64,000 nt of DNA from Anas platyrhynchos (taxonomy: Eukaryota; Chordata; Aves; Anseriformes; Anatidae). Location: assembly GCF_047663525.1 (NCBI RefSeq), contig NC_092589.1, positions 27,463,001 to 27,527,000 on the forward strand. The letters are read 5' to 3'. Positions 40,701 through 53,490 of this stretch are shown one piece after another. Under the pieces are notes generated by a model. That model was given only the letters and a program-made list of their open reading frames with translations. It was not told the origin of the DNA and ran no database searches. The number at the start of each line of letters is the position of its first letter. Positions within the stretch are counted from its first letter, which is position 1. A program made the translations under genes and the position numbers.

Positions 40701-43700
40701 TAAAAATACCTCTTAACACTCTGTTCATTTCCGGAATCTATTTTTCCTTAATTATTTTTTTTTCTTGACTTTATTTTTCAAAGTATGTCTTCTTTACCAT
40801 GAATTTTGAAACTTGTATGACATCAGTGCTATATAGTAGTATCAGTGATTCTTTCTCAGTTTGCTCAATGAGAAAGTATTTTCATAACTATTTCTATAAG
40901 AATAAAGACTGAGAAATATTAGCCTGTGTGCTAAAAAATATCACAGATGTGCAGGCTTGATTCTGTGTAACACAAAATCCTGTTTGCTTCACATTTAATG
41001 GTTGAATAAACAGTACGTTGGCCTTGAGGAGTGGGGGGGACAGTTTTGTTCCTTTTTTACTCAGTCAAGGGACCATTTGGGGACCAAACTTACCCAAGGT
41101 CTTAGCACCCTCTACTGATGATGAATTAAAGGTGAGTTGAGTGACCTTCTCATCTTGCAGAATTAGGCTTAATGTTTATGTTATGCTTTGACTATAATTC
41201 TTCTTCCACTCAAATCCTGAACAAATTTGGCACGTAGTGTTTCCACACAAACAAAGTGGAATTTTGATGCCAATAGTTAGCTTCTTCAACCAGCCTTTTG
41301 GGGAATTTTGTTCCTTCTCTCTAGACCTATGGTTGAGAAGAAAAAAGGTGGTGCTTATTAAACATTTACCCTGCTGGCAGTGGAATGCTATTTGGCTTTT
41401 AATTTCAACAGTCGTATAAAAGAAAAAAAAGAGGAGAACCAGTGTTTCTTTTTTTTTTTCTCACAAGTGTAAGGTTGACTTCTTTGATTCAGATGAATTT
41501 CTTGAGTGAGATAAGGAAATACATCTTCTTTCTGTTACCTGACAATTCATAAAAGTAATAGCAGTACTTCCATGAGATCATACCTCTTAAACAGCAAGAA
41601 GAAATGTATACAGATGCAGTCTCCACTATGGAGAATTAAGATATGTGTAGAATATAACCTCTTTCAAGCTCCTGTTAATGGTTAGTCAGCACCTGACCCA
41701 TGGGATTTGTGCAGATGGTTTGATAACGAGGCCCTTATTAATCACAGAGAGTGAAAGTATATGTTTTCATGAGGTTCATAGAAGGTTTATGCATCCCTTG
41801 TATCCCAATTTGAGGGCTGAAGTGAAGCTTGAAAGGTAATCAGTTTGTGTAGTATTGAGGAATGTTGTGTTTTTCAATGGACTACCAAGGCAGGTGATAA
41901 ATGCACTTTGAAACAGATTATTTTAGTGTTTCAGGAAACTCCTGCGTAGTAGGGATAAGTATGATGAGCCTAATTCACAAAGGGGCAGAAGAAAAAATAA
42001 CGTTTATGTAGTGCATATTTCAACAGTGATCATTACACTGGTGATGAGAAAAGCAAAGCAAAAAGGATGATACTGACTTGGAAGTCTTCTTAAGTCTGCT
42101 TTGATGTATTGGCTCAGTTAATATTCTCTTGGTACTATTCCTGGTCAGCTTTCTGAAAGAATATAACTCTTGCCTCAAAATACAGCATGGCGATTGTTTT
42201 TTAAACACTAATACACTAGGCTTATAGCCTAATACTCTTGCCTAATTTTTTGATCTCTGCAAGGGTTGTTTTTCTTCACACAGTCATGGACTGCGTGACT
42301 CTTGTGGTCACTGCCAATTTACTGGTTTGGGCTTTTTGATCCTGCATCTCCTAGTGACTGATCATGATGTGGAATTAAATTTTGTGTGCTGGACACATAT
42401 AATGGATGTTTGATAGTCATACTATTTAAGTTTGTATTTGGTTGGAAGACGAGTTTTTCATAATCTTTGTCTTAGATGAGGAATACCTCACAGATCAAGT
42501 GACACTGGAAATCGCATCTGTGAACATCAGGAGTCTTACATCAGATACTGGCCTAGTCCAACAGGTAAGAAAAAATGATATATGTATGTAAACTAAGTTA
42601 TTGCTGTTAATTAAATGTTAACAAATGAATATGTTTTCAGACTGTATGTGGAGCGCATGGAATTACTCAGTAAAATTGACCAGAAATAGGCTCCTTTTTC
42701 CGGAGTTCAATGAAATGAGCTTTTGAGGAGAAAAGTAAAAGAAAGGCTAAATAATTATTAATGTTTGCTTTGTAGTTTAACTAGGCTTTCATTAGCATAT
42801 AGATGCTCTGAAGAAGAGCCAAGGCAGAGTTAAGGCTTTGTCTTGCATGCTCTCCCTCTTCCCTGCTGAAAATAGAGCCAGAGCAGAGAATAAGTAAAGG
42901 AGGCTGAATCCTGTGTTTTGGACTCCTTGTGTCTTGTCCTAGGGAGGCATTTGATTGTTCTGCTCTGACTTTGGGACACTGCTCTATCCGTAGTGGAAAT
43001 AACCTCCACAGATTGTAAAGTCTTACGTTGCCATAGGGTAGGCAGTGCTGAGTGACCCCCGTGGTTACCGTGATGCTCCATGGTTACCATCTTTCAGGTG
43101 AATGTTATTTGCTGAATTTCAAATTGATTCTCTTTGGGTTGAGCAGAAAACTTGGAGAAGAGAAATGAATGAGCAATGCCCAGCGAGAAGAAGAATTAAA
43201 AGGAGTTCCTTATGCCAGAGTCCCAGCTGACTTTCATCAAACAAACATGGGTTTGGTATGCATTTCACAGATGATGGAGGTAACTGTTTCATTCCCATCA
43301 TCAAGAAGAGAGCATTTGTTGCCCACTTAGAGTTACTATAAAGATAATTCAGCATACTAGGCTATTAATAGTTCTACAGAGCTGGAAAAAATTCTGCTTA
43401 CCTTCAGACTGTACATAGGCTTATAGCTTTGATTAAGCCTGTAGAAGTTGATTGAGTTTTAATTGTAGGCAAAAAATACTCTAGCCTAATACTTTCATTG
43501 TATGGACAGTGACAATACATGGTCTTATTGCAATTATATTACAAGATAATAATCATGAGTAAACCTGAGTGCATTTGGCGTGACAAAAGTGGATAGTAAC
43601 TGATCAGTACAAATACCAGTTTTGGAAACATAAGAATGGCACAGGTAAGTATCCAAAGTATTTCTTTGTACTTGCTGCAGTACTAGCCACTCCTGTTATT

Positions 43701-46700
43701 TTTGTCATGAGACATGAGTATAATGACATCTCCAAGAGGCATTTAGGTATTAGCTTTCACCATGAACTTGGAACCTGCATGAATTCATAGTCTGGAAAAA
43801 GTTCTTGAAGCTCAGAACAGCAACTGAGCTATCGTAAACTAAGTGAAAAATACCTACCACTTTTCCTTTTTTTTTTTCCCTTTGTTTTTGTTTGTTCCTC
43901 TTTAAACAGAGAGCTGAGAAGGCTGATCTGTGATGGGCAACTGCTTGTTCTCCCAGTAACTTACCTTTATGGGGATTTGCTCCTCAAGACTCAATACTGT
44001 TCTACTTTTAAAGAATTAGAGGAAATGGAGACAATGGCTATAATTGGGATTTTCGTATCAAATTTTTCTTGAACTTTGGGTGCTCACGTGGCAAAAAGGC
44101 CAAGATCATAAATTTAAAAACCTCTGGCCATGGAAAGCTTATGTGGTGTCACTGGAAAAGCAGACTTCTAGAAGATAATGGCAAGGATGATGCTGTAGCA
44201 AGCAACATGTGCAACCTCAGATCTCTTCTGAGCAGAAATCAGTCATTGTGGGATGATTTGATGTTGTACACATGTCCTTGCAGTTTCCAGGGAAGAGAAA
44301 TGCTGAAAACAACATGCACGTTTTTCCTTTCCTGACAAAGTCTTTAAATATTTTGGGGATAACATGCCTTCTTGATCATTGGATTCTGTATATGTGTATG
44401 TTTCTCTACATCAGCTGAAATTACCTATATTCTTAGTGGATTTCTTAGTACAGAAGATTTAGTAGGTAGGAATAGACTGGTGTTACACAGTGGTCTTGTG
44501 TTTGCATGCCCAGCTTGCAAAACGCTAAGAAGCTTGCTGTGATAGTTTTGAAAGAATGATGCAATACAAAAATCAAAATGCTTTATTGCAGTTATCTAAG
44601 GGGAAAATCCCCTTCTGCTTTCATCTTTAAATCCTCAATAGAAGAAAGCTATTTCATCTGGTTCCACACCCGCATAGTTTAAGTACGGGCAGCTGCAGTT
44701 TCCTACAGTCCTAGGATCAAGGTGCTGGCCTTCCAGTTTTTAGATGTTGGTTTCTATATAGAAGAACTGAAGTGTTAAAACGTGTGTTGCAGTCTCAAGC
44801 TGCTGAGTATTTTTGCTGTGTTTAATTTGTGGACAAAAAGCCCCTGAGGGAATGTTTGCTTCAAACAGGAGGACTGTTAGATGTGAGCCAGCAGAAATGT
44901 TCAAGCCCACCTGCTGTCCAGAAAAAAATTCTATATATGTAAAGAAGTTTGTTAAAGAGCTTCTCCACTTATACAAGATCAATGAAGCATTCCCTTACTG
45001 TTGCATGTTACAGGCAAAGGTCTCAGGTTTCTTGTTATAAAACTTTTAAATCTTTTTAATCAAACTACATGAATTATTGAACAGCTTTGTACGTATGTCA
45101 GCAAAAAAAAAAAAAAGCTATTTTTCAAGTGTACAGTATGAGTAGTATTTCATGACTCTGTGCAGCAAGGTCACCTTGTAAGAATTGGTAAGTGCCCAGA
45201 CTATAATTTTTCAAACAGCAAGGGCTGTAATTGGTGTTAACAACAGTCAAATAAGGAAAACTAAACAAAAGTGAAAAATGTGGACAGGAGGAAAGAGGGA
45301 GTAGGAGCATATTGTTCAAAAGATGTAACCCCATAGCATATGATTAATAAGGATGACATTCTTCAGTAGATAAAACAATCCAGGCTGTTTTGTGAGACAA
45401 AATCATAAAAATGCTGCCTGAAAAGTCTGCAGATTGTCTGTAATTTCTCATACCAGATATGTTCCCTGTCTGACAGGTAGCTTGGGATTTTTCTAAGTAA
45501 TCTCCTGCCACTTATAAATTAGCCAAATAGTTATCCTGATGTTCGAATATGTTGTTTTGATTTATATTTATTCTCTGCTTTGTAGCCAGAAAACAAAGAC
45601 ACGCAAAACCATACTGATGAATCACTTTCAGGTAATATATCAGCTTTACTTTTCTACATATTTTATTCCTATATTTTCTTTGAGAGAACTTTATTAAAAA
45701 CTGCTATTCATCATAACTTAGAATTTCCTGGATAATCAATGCTTGTGCTCGTTTCATTACCAGTGTCATTTACAGCTACCTCTGTTTTAAAGGTGGTGAT
45801 GATCAATAATGCAAACCATACAAAATACGTAAGTTAGGCTGTCCAAATGCATCTAGTACATCCACTTTGGAAAGAAATCTGTAAACAGCTATTTGGAGAG
45901 AGCAGAAGCTGGCTGTGGGGGCTTATCCCATAGGGGTTTCAGCTCAGCTGGAGGCAGACTGAAGGGTGGTGGCCAATATACACCCCAGTTGATTTAACAG
46001 CGAAGAACTGTAAATCAACATTTGGTTAAGAAGGTTCTCGTGTCATGTAACATTAAGATAATGCAATTAGGTAGGTAGGTCATCATTTTAACCAAATGCA
46101 AAGCATCTTAGAAAACCAGGATTCTGTATAACCCTATCGATAATCTAGTACAGCAAGTATCAGAAGCAGGTATCTACAAGAAGCAGGTTGGTTTAATTTT
46201 GTTTACCTATAGTTGAGCCCTTTGCTTTCTTTACCCTTTCTTCCTTTCTTCTGTTGGAGGATAAAACATACTCTGGCATCCTTGCAAAGCAAAATAAAAT
46301 GAAATTAGACAGGGCGTTCTCCTGCCCTTTGAGCTCAGCCAGAACTTTGGATTACATTCATTTTGCCTCGTTGGTGTAAGTAAATCCTGCTATGAGTGAA
46401 GCGAGCAAGTTTTGTCTCACTTCAGCAAGAGTTTAGAGTGCACAAGAAGAGCAGAATGCCTAATATATACATTTCTTAGAGGACAGCTGTGAGGCCTGTG
46501 AGCAAAGATGTTACCTGAGAGCAAAGATGTTACCAGAACACGCTTCCCTTTAAAAGGGAATCTAAGCGTTTGTATGGAGTTATTTGTCTGCAGCAGTGTT
46601 GTTGCGGCATGTCCTAACTTGTTGAAAACTTAAGAAGTTTTCTTTGGCCTACTTCAGAAAGCAAGCTGATGAGCAGCATTACAAAAATAACAGTAGCCTG

Positions 46701-48508
46701 TTCTTCCCTTAGAAACAAACAAACAAACAAAGTGCACGCAGAAGCTACATTCAGCTCAGTTGCTTTCATCAGCACCAGTATTCAGCATAAAAAGTCGCTT
46801 TCTGAAGGTCTTTCTGGAATTTACACACAATCTTACAATAATTACTGCAAATGGAAAAAAAAAAAAAGATAATAACATATGCTGTTGTCTGTAAGAGTAG
46901 GTGGCACTGACTGCCAGATTTGCCCTTTCCTAGGGATACAGTTCAGGTCCCTTGAGCTGGCACTGATCCAGCATTTCTACATCAGAGTCACTGATTTATT
47001 TATTCACAGTCATTTGACACCAAAACACTCTGATTGTTTCTAACCAATCTTTCATTTATATCAGTTTTATTGTTGGAGCTTTCCTTTTTCAGAGAGTTTC
47101 ATCCTAAATAAGATTATACTTACTTCCCTATTTCATGCTCTACAATGAGGCCAGAGGGCAAAAGTTTTAGGAAGTGCTTCTAGGCTGCATCCTTTATCCA
47201 TTACTCTTTGGACAAATCAAATTCTTCCTGCCTTCAATAAGTGCTGTTTAGTGTCATATCCGTAGCCGAAATGCTGAAACAACGCTCTAGACTTACTGCA
47301 GTGCTAAAGGTGTTAGTATTTAACTGGAACCATAGCTAGAACTGTTTTCTATATGCTTTTACAGGTTATTAATACATAATACATAGTACAATCTGATGGT
47401 ACGGTATTGTTCTCGGCACTGGGCAGATACTGTGTGGAGGAAACCTCTAAATGGCAGTTTTTGATATTTCATGTAGAGTTTGGAACGTATCACCACCGAC
47501 TTCAAGCAACTCGATAATCTTATTTTTCTACATGTGGAGGAGTATGCTCTTTACTTCCTTCTATAATGTACATTTAAAATAGACTTGCTTGATATAACAG
47601 GGGCAACTTTTATTCTAAGAGCCCTTACAAAGCAAAGGAAAACAAAATACTTCTACTTTGTAGTTGTGTAAAGATTCTCCTGGTGTACATATTTCATATT
47701 GTTATGAAAGCAGCAGCTCAGAAACTGATCCTGCAACATTATCTATACGAGATGCACGTAATGTGCACATACTCCTCTTGGTGATGTATGTAGGGGTTAT
47801 GGCAGATTGAAGGATGCACGGTAGTTCCCAAAAAAGAAAAATGGAATATCCCAGCTTACACTAGAAGGAACTGCACATCTTTTCTGTAAGAGGATAAATA
47901 TGATGCTTCCAAAAATAGTGTCCTTTTGATTATAGCCCATGAACATAGCCAAGAGAAGTTTTAGAAAGTTAATTTCATAAGGAAGGGCATTAATATGCCA
48001 CTATTCTGACATTTTCAGAAATGATTCTGTGAAACGTAATGCTCTTCAAACATTTGTGCTTTTACATTTGTTCTTGGTAAAACCACAGCAACAAATCCTC
48101 ACTTCTCTTCATGTAATGGTTTTAACTGCAGATCTCAAGAAAAGCTGCAAAGAAAATGGCACCTGCTCCTTGTGCTTATTTCGTGCACCAACCATCAGCG
48201 ACATGCTCAATGATGAGGACTTGTTGTACACAGTGAGACTAAAGCTGGATCCCTGCCATCCAACTGTGAAAAACTGGAGAAACTTAGCAAGCAAGTGGGG
48301 GATGACTTATGATGAATTGTGTTTCCTTGAACAGAAGCCCCAGAGTCCTACCCTGGAGTTCTTGCTACGGAATAGCGACAGGACTGTGGAGCAGCTGATT
48401 GAGCTCTGTAAATTTTATAAGAGAATTGATGTTGTGAAAGTGCTGCTGAAATGGGTGGAGGAGGAATGGCCCAAGAGAGGAAACAGAAATTACCAGAATG
48501 ACTTGTAG
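33618..48508 (+). CDS. EDARADD: EDARADD, ectodysplasin-A receptor-associated death-domain adaptor (6 coding exons)
   Basis: Coding exons at 33618-33648, 37570 (or 37573)-37631, 39374-39413, 42476-42564, 45586-45631 and 48132-48508 join in phase through GT-AG introns into 213 or 214 codons, against about 205-215 in mammals. The protein is a cytosolic adaptor that links the ectodysplasin receptor EDAR to TRAF/NF-kappa-B signalling in feather, scale and skin appendage development. The N-terminus ([10 protein letters not shown]) matches the short mammalian isoform, the second exon contains [12 protein letters not shown], and the last exon holds the death domain ([14 protein letters not shown] ... 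[18 protein letters not shown] ... EEWPKR). The middle exons are weakly conserved. The start is chosen by similarity to the mammalian isoform and by its place in the CpG island; an alternative upstream first exon is not excluded. Confidence 0.93.
33960..37569 (+). other. EDARADD intron 1
   Basis: AT-rich with a pyrimidine tract at 34047-34085. No additional gene recognised. Confidence 0.6.
37570..37631 (+). CDS. EDARADD: EDARADD coding exon 2 (NAGNAG acceptor)
   Basis: The acceptor reads TTTCCAGCAG, so splicing can start at 37570 or 37573; the first adds one alanine. The exon encodes (A)[20 protein letters not shown] and ends at the donor GTATGT. Confidence 0.92.
37735..37773 (+). repeat. 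(TA)n microsatellite in EDARADD intron 2
   Basis: About 17 uninterrupted TA units following TGTGTGTA. Confidence 0.95.
39374..39413 (+). CDS. EDARADD: EDARADD coding exon 3
   Basis: [13 protein letters not shown] between a GTGACAG acceptor and a GTAAGC donor; corresponds to the DKYPIQDTELPK segment of mammals. Confidence 0.9.
42476..42564 (+). CDS. EDARADD: EDARADD coding exon 4
   Basis: [20 protein letters not shown]... between a CTTAG acceptor and a GTAAGA donor. It is in phase with its neighbours but weakly conserved. Confidence 0.85.
45586..45631 (+). CDS. EDARADD: EDARADD coding exon 5
   Basis: [15 protein letters not shown] between a TTTGTAG acceptor and a GTAATA donor. Phase 1 at the end fits exon 6. 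Confidence 0.82.
48132..48508 (+). CDS. EDARADD: EDARADD coding exon 6, death domain and stop
   Basis: After the acceptor TTAACTGCAG the frame encodes [12 protein letters not shown] and the whole death domain to TAG 48506-48508. The 3'UTR follows; its end is not determined. Confidence 0.95.
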
Positions 48509-48926
48509 GTCAAAGAAGGTTTAGTCACTGCTTGTGAAATGTTGGGACTAGCTGCCACCAGTAGATGGGAAGCTTCCCTTGTGAGAGAGAGGCAGAAACT
48601 GTATGGACAGTTTGTATACCGTGTAAGCTTTATGTACTGTATACACATACGTATGGTCTGTGCCCTCAGGGCTGCAAAGATAACCTTTCAGAAGTGGATG
48701 GAATAATGCAGATTGTGTTCTTGAATCTGCAAATGCTTCCTAAGGAACAGAAGAATGAAAAACCTAGACCACCGGTTTTACTGCAGCAGTGGCAAACCAT
48801 GTCAGTTGTGTGTTGTTGCTATTGGGGAAGCCCCAATTAGAAGGCAAGTCTGCCTTTCTGGCAGTCCTTCCACAACTTTTGTGTGTTTTACCTGTTAGAA
48901 GATGAGAGGGTGTGGTTTTTTTTTCT

Positions 48927-48964
<38 letters not shown>

Positions 48965-51900
48965 TTCTTTTTTGTTGTTGTTGTTGTTTTTTTCCCCTCT
49001 TTTTGTAAGCTTTATGACACTGTTTTTGGCACAGGAACACCTTAGTGTTCCAAGTAGCAGTTTGGATTTGCATATTTGAATTAATTCAATGTTTGAACAT
49101 CACATTCAGGTGGTAAAATTAAGTTTTGGATCTCTTTTACGAACAAGACTAGACATTGAAGTAAATGTATACTCATACATTATAGGGCATATATTTGCTA
49201 TGAAGAAATGCGATTCAGAGAGACTTTCCAGACCATAAATTTAGGGATTAAAAAACACAAACAACAACCACAGAAGAAGAAGAAAACAAAACACAATTAA
49301 AATATTTGACATTTAAAATTAGTTTTCATAGTTTTGAAGAAACTTCGAGTATTCTTATCTGTTTGTCTCAAATGTCTCTCGTTTTGCAGTGTGAGGTGAC
49401 AGAAAAATGCCTCACCAACAGCATATCCTTAGTTTTGAATATAACTTTCCTGTTTTTGAACTGTGGTTTCTTCAGAGTCCTCCTGTGGGCTGACCTACTT
49501 TCTGTCCTATACCAAAGTAGTTGCACACTTGCATGAAACTAGCACAAGTTTATGTACTGATTAAAGCCACTCTAGTGGGAAATTGACAGGTGGATTCACC
49601 TACAGCCTATGTGGATGGTTATTAAAGCACTCTGGGTTTAGACTGATGTATCTCAAGGGATTTTGATACTCTGAATTACACTGTTTACATTCAAAATATT
49701 TTTAGAAACTGTTTTGTCTTCCTACTGTTCTTCTGTTTTCTAATGTCTTTTTTTTAAAAAAAAAAAAAAACTCCTGAAAAATCAGTTATATCATAGGTTG
49801 TATAAAGTAGACAATACTAATATTTTCATAGGTGTAGATACCAAAGCAATGGTGAACAGTGTTTCAAGATGTTGGGCAAAACTAGAATGAGGGAGGTACA
49901 GGTTGATGCACTGCTTACTTCTCTCAAGTAGAAATGACCAATTAAGAATTGGTAGCAAAGCCAAGGGAAGTCTAAGTAAGGTTGCATTTTGAATTTCTAT
50001 AAGAGAGTGAAAAGGGACCTATGCTAATATTATACTGTAGATAGTGAGGGATGTGGTTACAGCAGAGCTAAATGTAAAGACTAACATTTTCAATTTCAGG
50101 CGCTAGTGCTGGGGATGATACGAATTAGCTTTATTGCAATGAGTTCAGGAAACTGAAGGTGTAGTTTCAAAGTGAAGTAAGTGCCCTAAATTTGAGGTTT
50201 GATTATTTATTATTTTTTAAACCTTGTAGAAGACTGGAATTTTATCAACTTTTTAAAATCTTCCCTCAGAAAAGCTGCAGCTCTTCAGAACAGTAAGTTT
50301 TCTAGTCATACTTTAAGGCGGAAGTTGTATTGCTCATTCATGTAGGAGCTGCAGTTCAAATATCTCACATTCTTCTTCTGTGAACAGAGGTTTCCTGATA
50401 GAGGTCTGTGAACTCAAACTTTTGTATCTCATTTTCTATCTTTAGTTAGGGGCTTTGGAATCAGCTTTGAGGGGTATTGCTGTGGCTGGGCTCTCTGCTA
50501 TTTTCAGCTCATACAGAGGCATCCACTGTGTACGTGCAAATAGCTCATGTGCAGCTTGTCCAGCATAATCCCCATAGCTTGGGCCTACCACATGCATGAT
50601 TGAGGATCGTGTGTCTGTGTGTTAAGTTGTTCTTCTGAGTGATGAGTGCTGGTATGTGTTCCAACAGCTTTTCTCTACTGTAACACACCATAGCTGTACG
50701 TGTGTGGTAGTGCAGTATGCTTTGCTGTGGTAAATCCAGTCCAGCAAGAAGCCTGGCTGGAGCCCTCACATGACGACTCACAATGGGAACACAAAACGAT
50801 GCAGTGGCATTTCTGAATCAAAAAGTCCTGCTGAAATACCCCTTTTCCTGTTTTCTGGCTAAGATTTTTAAGGTTTTGAAGAAACACTGTTGTTTAATGG
50901 AAAAGAATTCTTATCCCCTGAAGCTCTTGAAAAATCAATATCAGTTCCAACGATTCGTCATAAAAACAAAGCTGCTTTTGAGAGTTCATATGTGGTTTCC
51001 ATGTAAATTCAGCACTGAAGGTTGAAAATGTTAGCCTTAATCTTCATTACACACTGGATTACTAATTTGTATACTTGAAATATTTTTTTCCTTTTTGTAT
51101 GGCATGAGTTGAGGTGTACACATTTTTTTATTTTAGTTCTGTATCTATTTACAAGATACCAGGTTCTAAGTGTTCAATTTAAGTATTCTTATATCTTCTG
51201 ATTTAATGTACACTATATTTAGAAGAAATATAGATTATCCATTTTCAGTTTTACTGTATTTGTTTTTATTCCTTGCAGCTAGGAAAACAGCTGTTTTCCT
51301 TCTCACCAGCCACCTTGGAACTACTTAGAACAACTGCCTTAACTATCTACTACTTAGAACAACTAATTGTCAATTAGTTGTGCTGTATAAGAATATCTCA
51401 TATGCAAGATCCATAGCTTCTTAGAGCACCAATGATTGCAGCAGATAGTGCTGTTGAAGAAAGGAAGATGCACTTATTTTTCATATGGGAAAAAGAAGAA
51501 TATATTGTGATAAGACGATGAACAATGCCATTTATCTAGAAAACTCGTAATAGAGTTATGAACTACACAGAGGTGTAGAACCTACACTGGGTGGACTCTT
51601 CCTGAGTTAATAATTAATCTGATAACAAAGGTTAGAGAATCACGTGGGCATCGTAAAAGTTCTGCTAGACTATCAGTTTTGTTCCATTATATTTCTTCTA
51701 TTCCCATGTTAGACCTGCTGTTCTTTCAGGGATTGCCATTTTTTGGCTGCCATCTCTGTGCCTGCAGGATAATCAGTGGACTTTTCCACCCATTTTAGCT
51801 TCATGAAGATGTCCAAACTACTATAGTCCTTAGTTTCTGCAGCTTTATCTAAGAGAGAGCTTACTGACTGTTCTTCAGCAGCATTGCTACAGTCCTCTGC

Positions 51901-52580
51901 TCCAGGAGCATTTAGTTTTGCTGTGAGGCCAACTATATATGGGGCATCCCTGAAAAATCGGACTGACAGTATCCAGCTGCCTTTTACGAGTTTGGGGCTG
52001 TCCTTTAGAAGCCCACTATAAAGGGCAGGGTAGTCAGTGTGGCCCAGGGCACCTGCATGGAAGCATTTGTACAGAAACTCAAAACTCGCTTATTCCTGAA
52101 GTGCTACTGAGCAGCAGGCTGGGAACTGAGTGCCAGAGACCTTTTTCCCTGTCTCAGGCTGACTGCCTCCCACAGATGCAAGACAAGCTGTAAGCAAGTG
52201 GAAAAAATGTAAATTGGGCCTTATGGTAGTGTACCTGAGGGTAATGCTATTGACGTGTGGTCAGACAGAGTTGAAAGTTAACTCACAACAGAGTTGTGTA
52301 AGCAAGGTCAAAGCAAATTCATGGTGTTTATACTAATTTAAAGATCAGCCTACTACTGTATTTTTTTTACAGCATATCATGGCCTTCCGCCCTTGAAGGA
52401 GAAGTGAATTCACAACATTTCAGACAGCTTGTAAGGCGTCAGTTCTGGACAGTAATAACAGCAGGCTTTAATAGCAGGCTTTTTGCTAGCGATTACAGCC
52501 ACTGGTTCTCGGTCTTCCCTCGGAGCCCCGTGTGACTGAAAGGCGCCTTTCCCCAAGCCATCTTTTACAGGAGCCCTTTA
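48509..52580 (+). other. EDARADD 3'UTR and EDARADD-LGALS8 intergenic region
   Basis: AT-rich, with a T-rich tract at 48920-49000 and ATTAAA-type signals near 49560 and 49621. No second gene recognised. The poly(A) site of EDARADD cannot be fixed by eye. Confidence 0.5.
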
Positions 52581-52589
52581 TGAACGAGT

Positions 52590-53150
52590 CCTTCATATCT
52601 TGACAGCCCGATGTGCCCTCCCAGCAGGTGGCTGTGCCGCGGCACGGCTGTCGTGCCCGAGCACCCACCTGACCGCCGCCCTCACAGCCGCCCCCGCCCC
52701 GCCGCGGCCGGGCGCTGGGAGCGGGCGGAAGGCGTTAAAGCCGTTGGGCCGGGCCGTTGGGGCGGTGACTCCGCGGGGCGGGCGCGAAATGGCGGCCGCG
52801 GCCGGTGGCAGCGCGGTGGCGTCAGCTCGCTGCTAGGCGCCGGGTGAGTCGGGCGCCAGGGGTGGGCTGAGGGCTGGGGTTCCCCCCGCGTCTGTCCGTC
52901 TGTTTGTCCGTCTGTCCGGCCGTGGTGGTGGGGACGGGGCTCGCCGGGGCTCCCCGAGGCGGAAGCGGCCGGGGTTTGGGGTTTGGGTGCCGGGGCGGCT
53001 GCTGCGGGTCGCCCCGCGGCTCCGGGGGCTGCAGCCCGGGGACGGCGGCGCGGGGCGCGGCTGGGTTGGGTTTCGCTGCCCGCAGCCGCCCGGCGGTGCC
53101 CTGCTCGCTTCTTTGCCCCCCTCCCCTCCGGAAGCCATGTCTGCTGTAGG
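52590..53150. promoter_or_regulatory. CpG island promoter of LGALS8
   Basis: GC- and CpG-rich, with GGGCGGGC boxes and a YY1-like AAATGGCGGC at 52787-52796. A consensus splice donor GGTGAGT at 52843/52844 ends a non-coding first exon. Confidence 0.8.
52740..52843 (+). other. LGALS8: LGALS8 non-coding exon 1 (3' end; start uncertain)
   Basis: Ends at the donor GTGAGT (52844). It contains a 15-codon upstream ORF, ATG 52789 to TAG 52834-52836, which could dampen translation. The 5' end is not determinable; this placement assumes the island promoter belongs to LGALS8. Confidence 0.55.
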
Positions 53151-53389
53151 ACGGGATCCAGCCCCAGTTATCAAGTCCCCACGGGCTTCTCTAGAGGAAG
53201 GCGTTTTCTGTGGGTCATAGAGCGATAGCGTAAAAGCTGCCGCCCTTGCTGTTTCTTATTTATTTATTTATTTATTTCCTTTTCCTGAACTGTGCAGCGT
53301 GTGAGGTATCAGGGCAGTAATACACAGCTGTTTCGATTCTTAACACGTAGTTGAGGAACCGTATCTTAGTGTTGCAGACTTAAAATTTG

Positions 53390-53490
53390 GCATCATAGCA
53401 TTACAGCATACCCAACTTGGAAGGGACCCACAAGGACCATCGAGTCCAACTCCTGGATCCCCAAAGGACAGCTCAAAAAATCAGACCCCC
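53390..53490 (-). repeat. CR1 LINE 3' end fragment, minus strand
   Basis: Reads CATAGCATTACAGCATACCC...TTGGAAGGGACCCACAAGG...CATCGAGTCCAACTCC, the reverse complement of a CR1 terminus. Confidence 0.85.

Larger units (their letters stand above)
39414..48131 (+). other. EDARADD introns 3-5 between listed exons
   Basis: No CR1 copy, RNA gene or further ORF recognised apart from the two exons at 42476 and 45586. Includes a short tandem duplication of GAGCAAAGATGTTACC at about 46499-46534 and small A/T runs. Confidence 0.5.
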
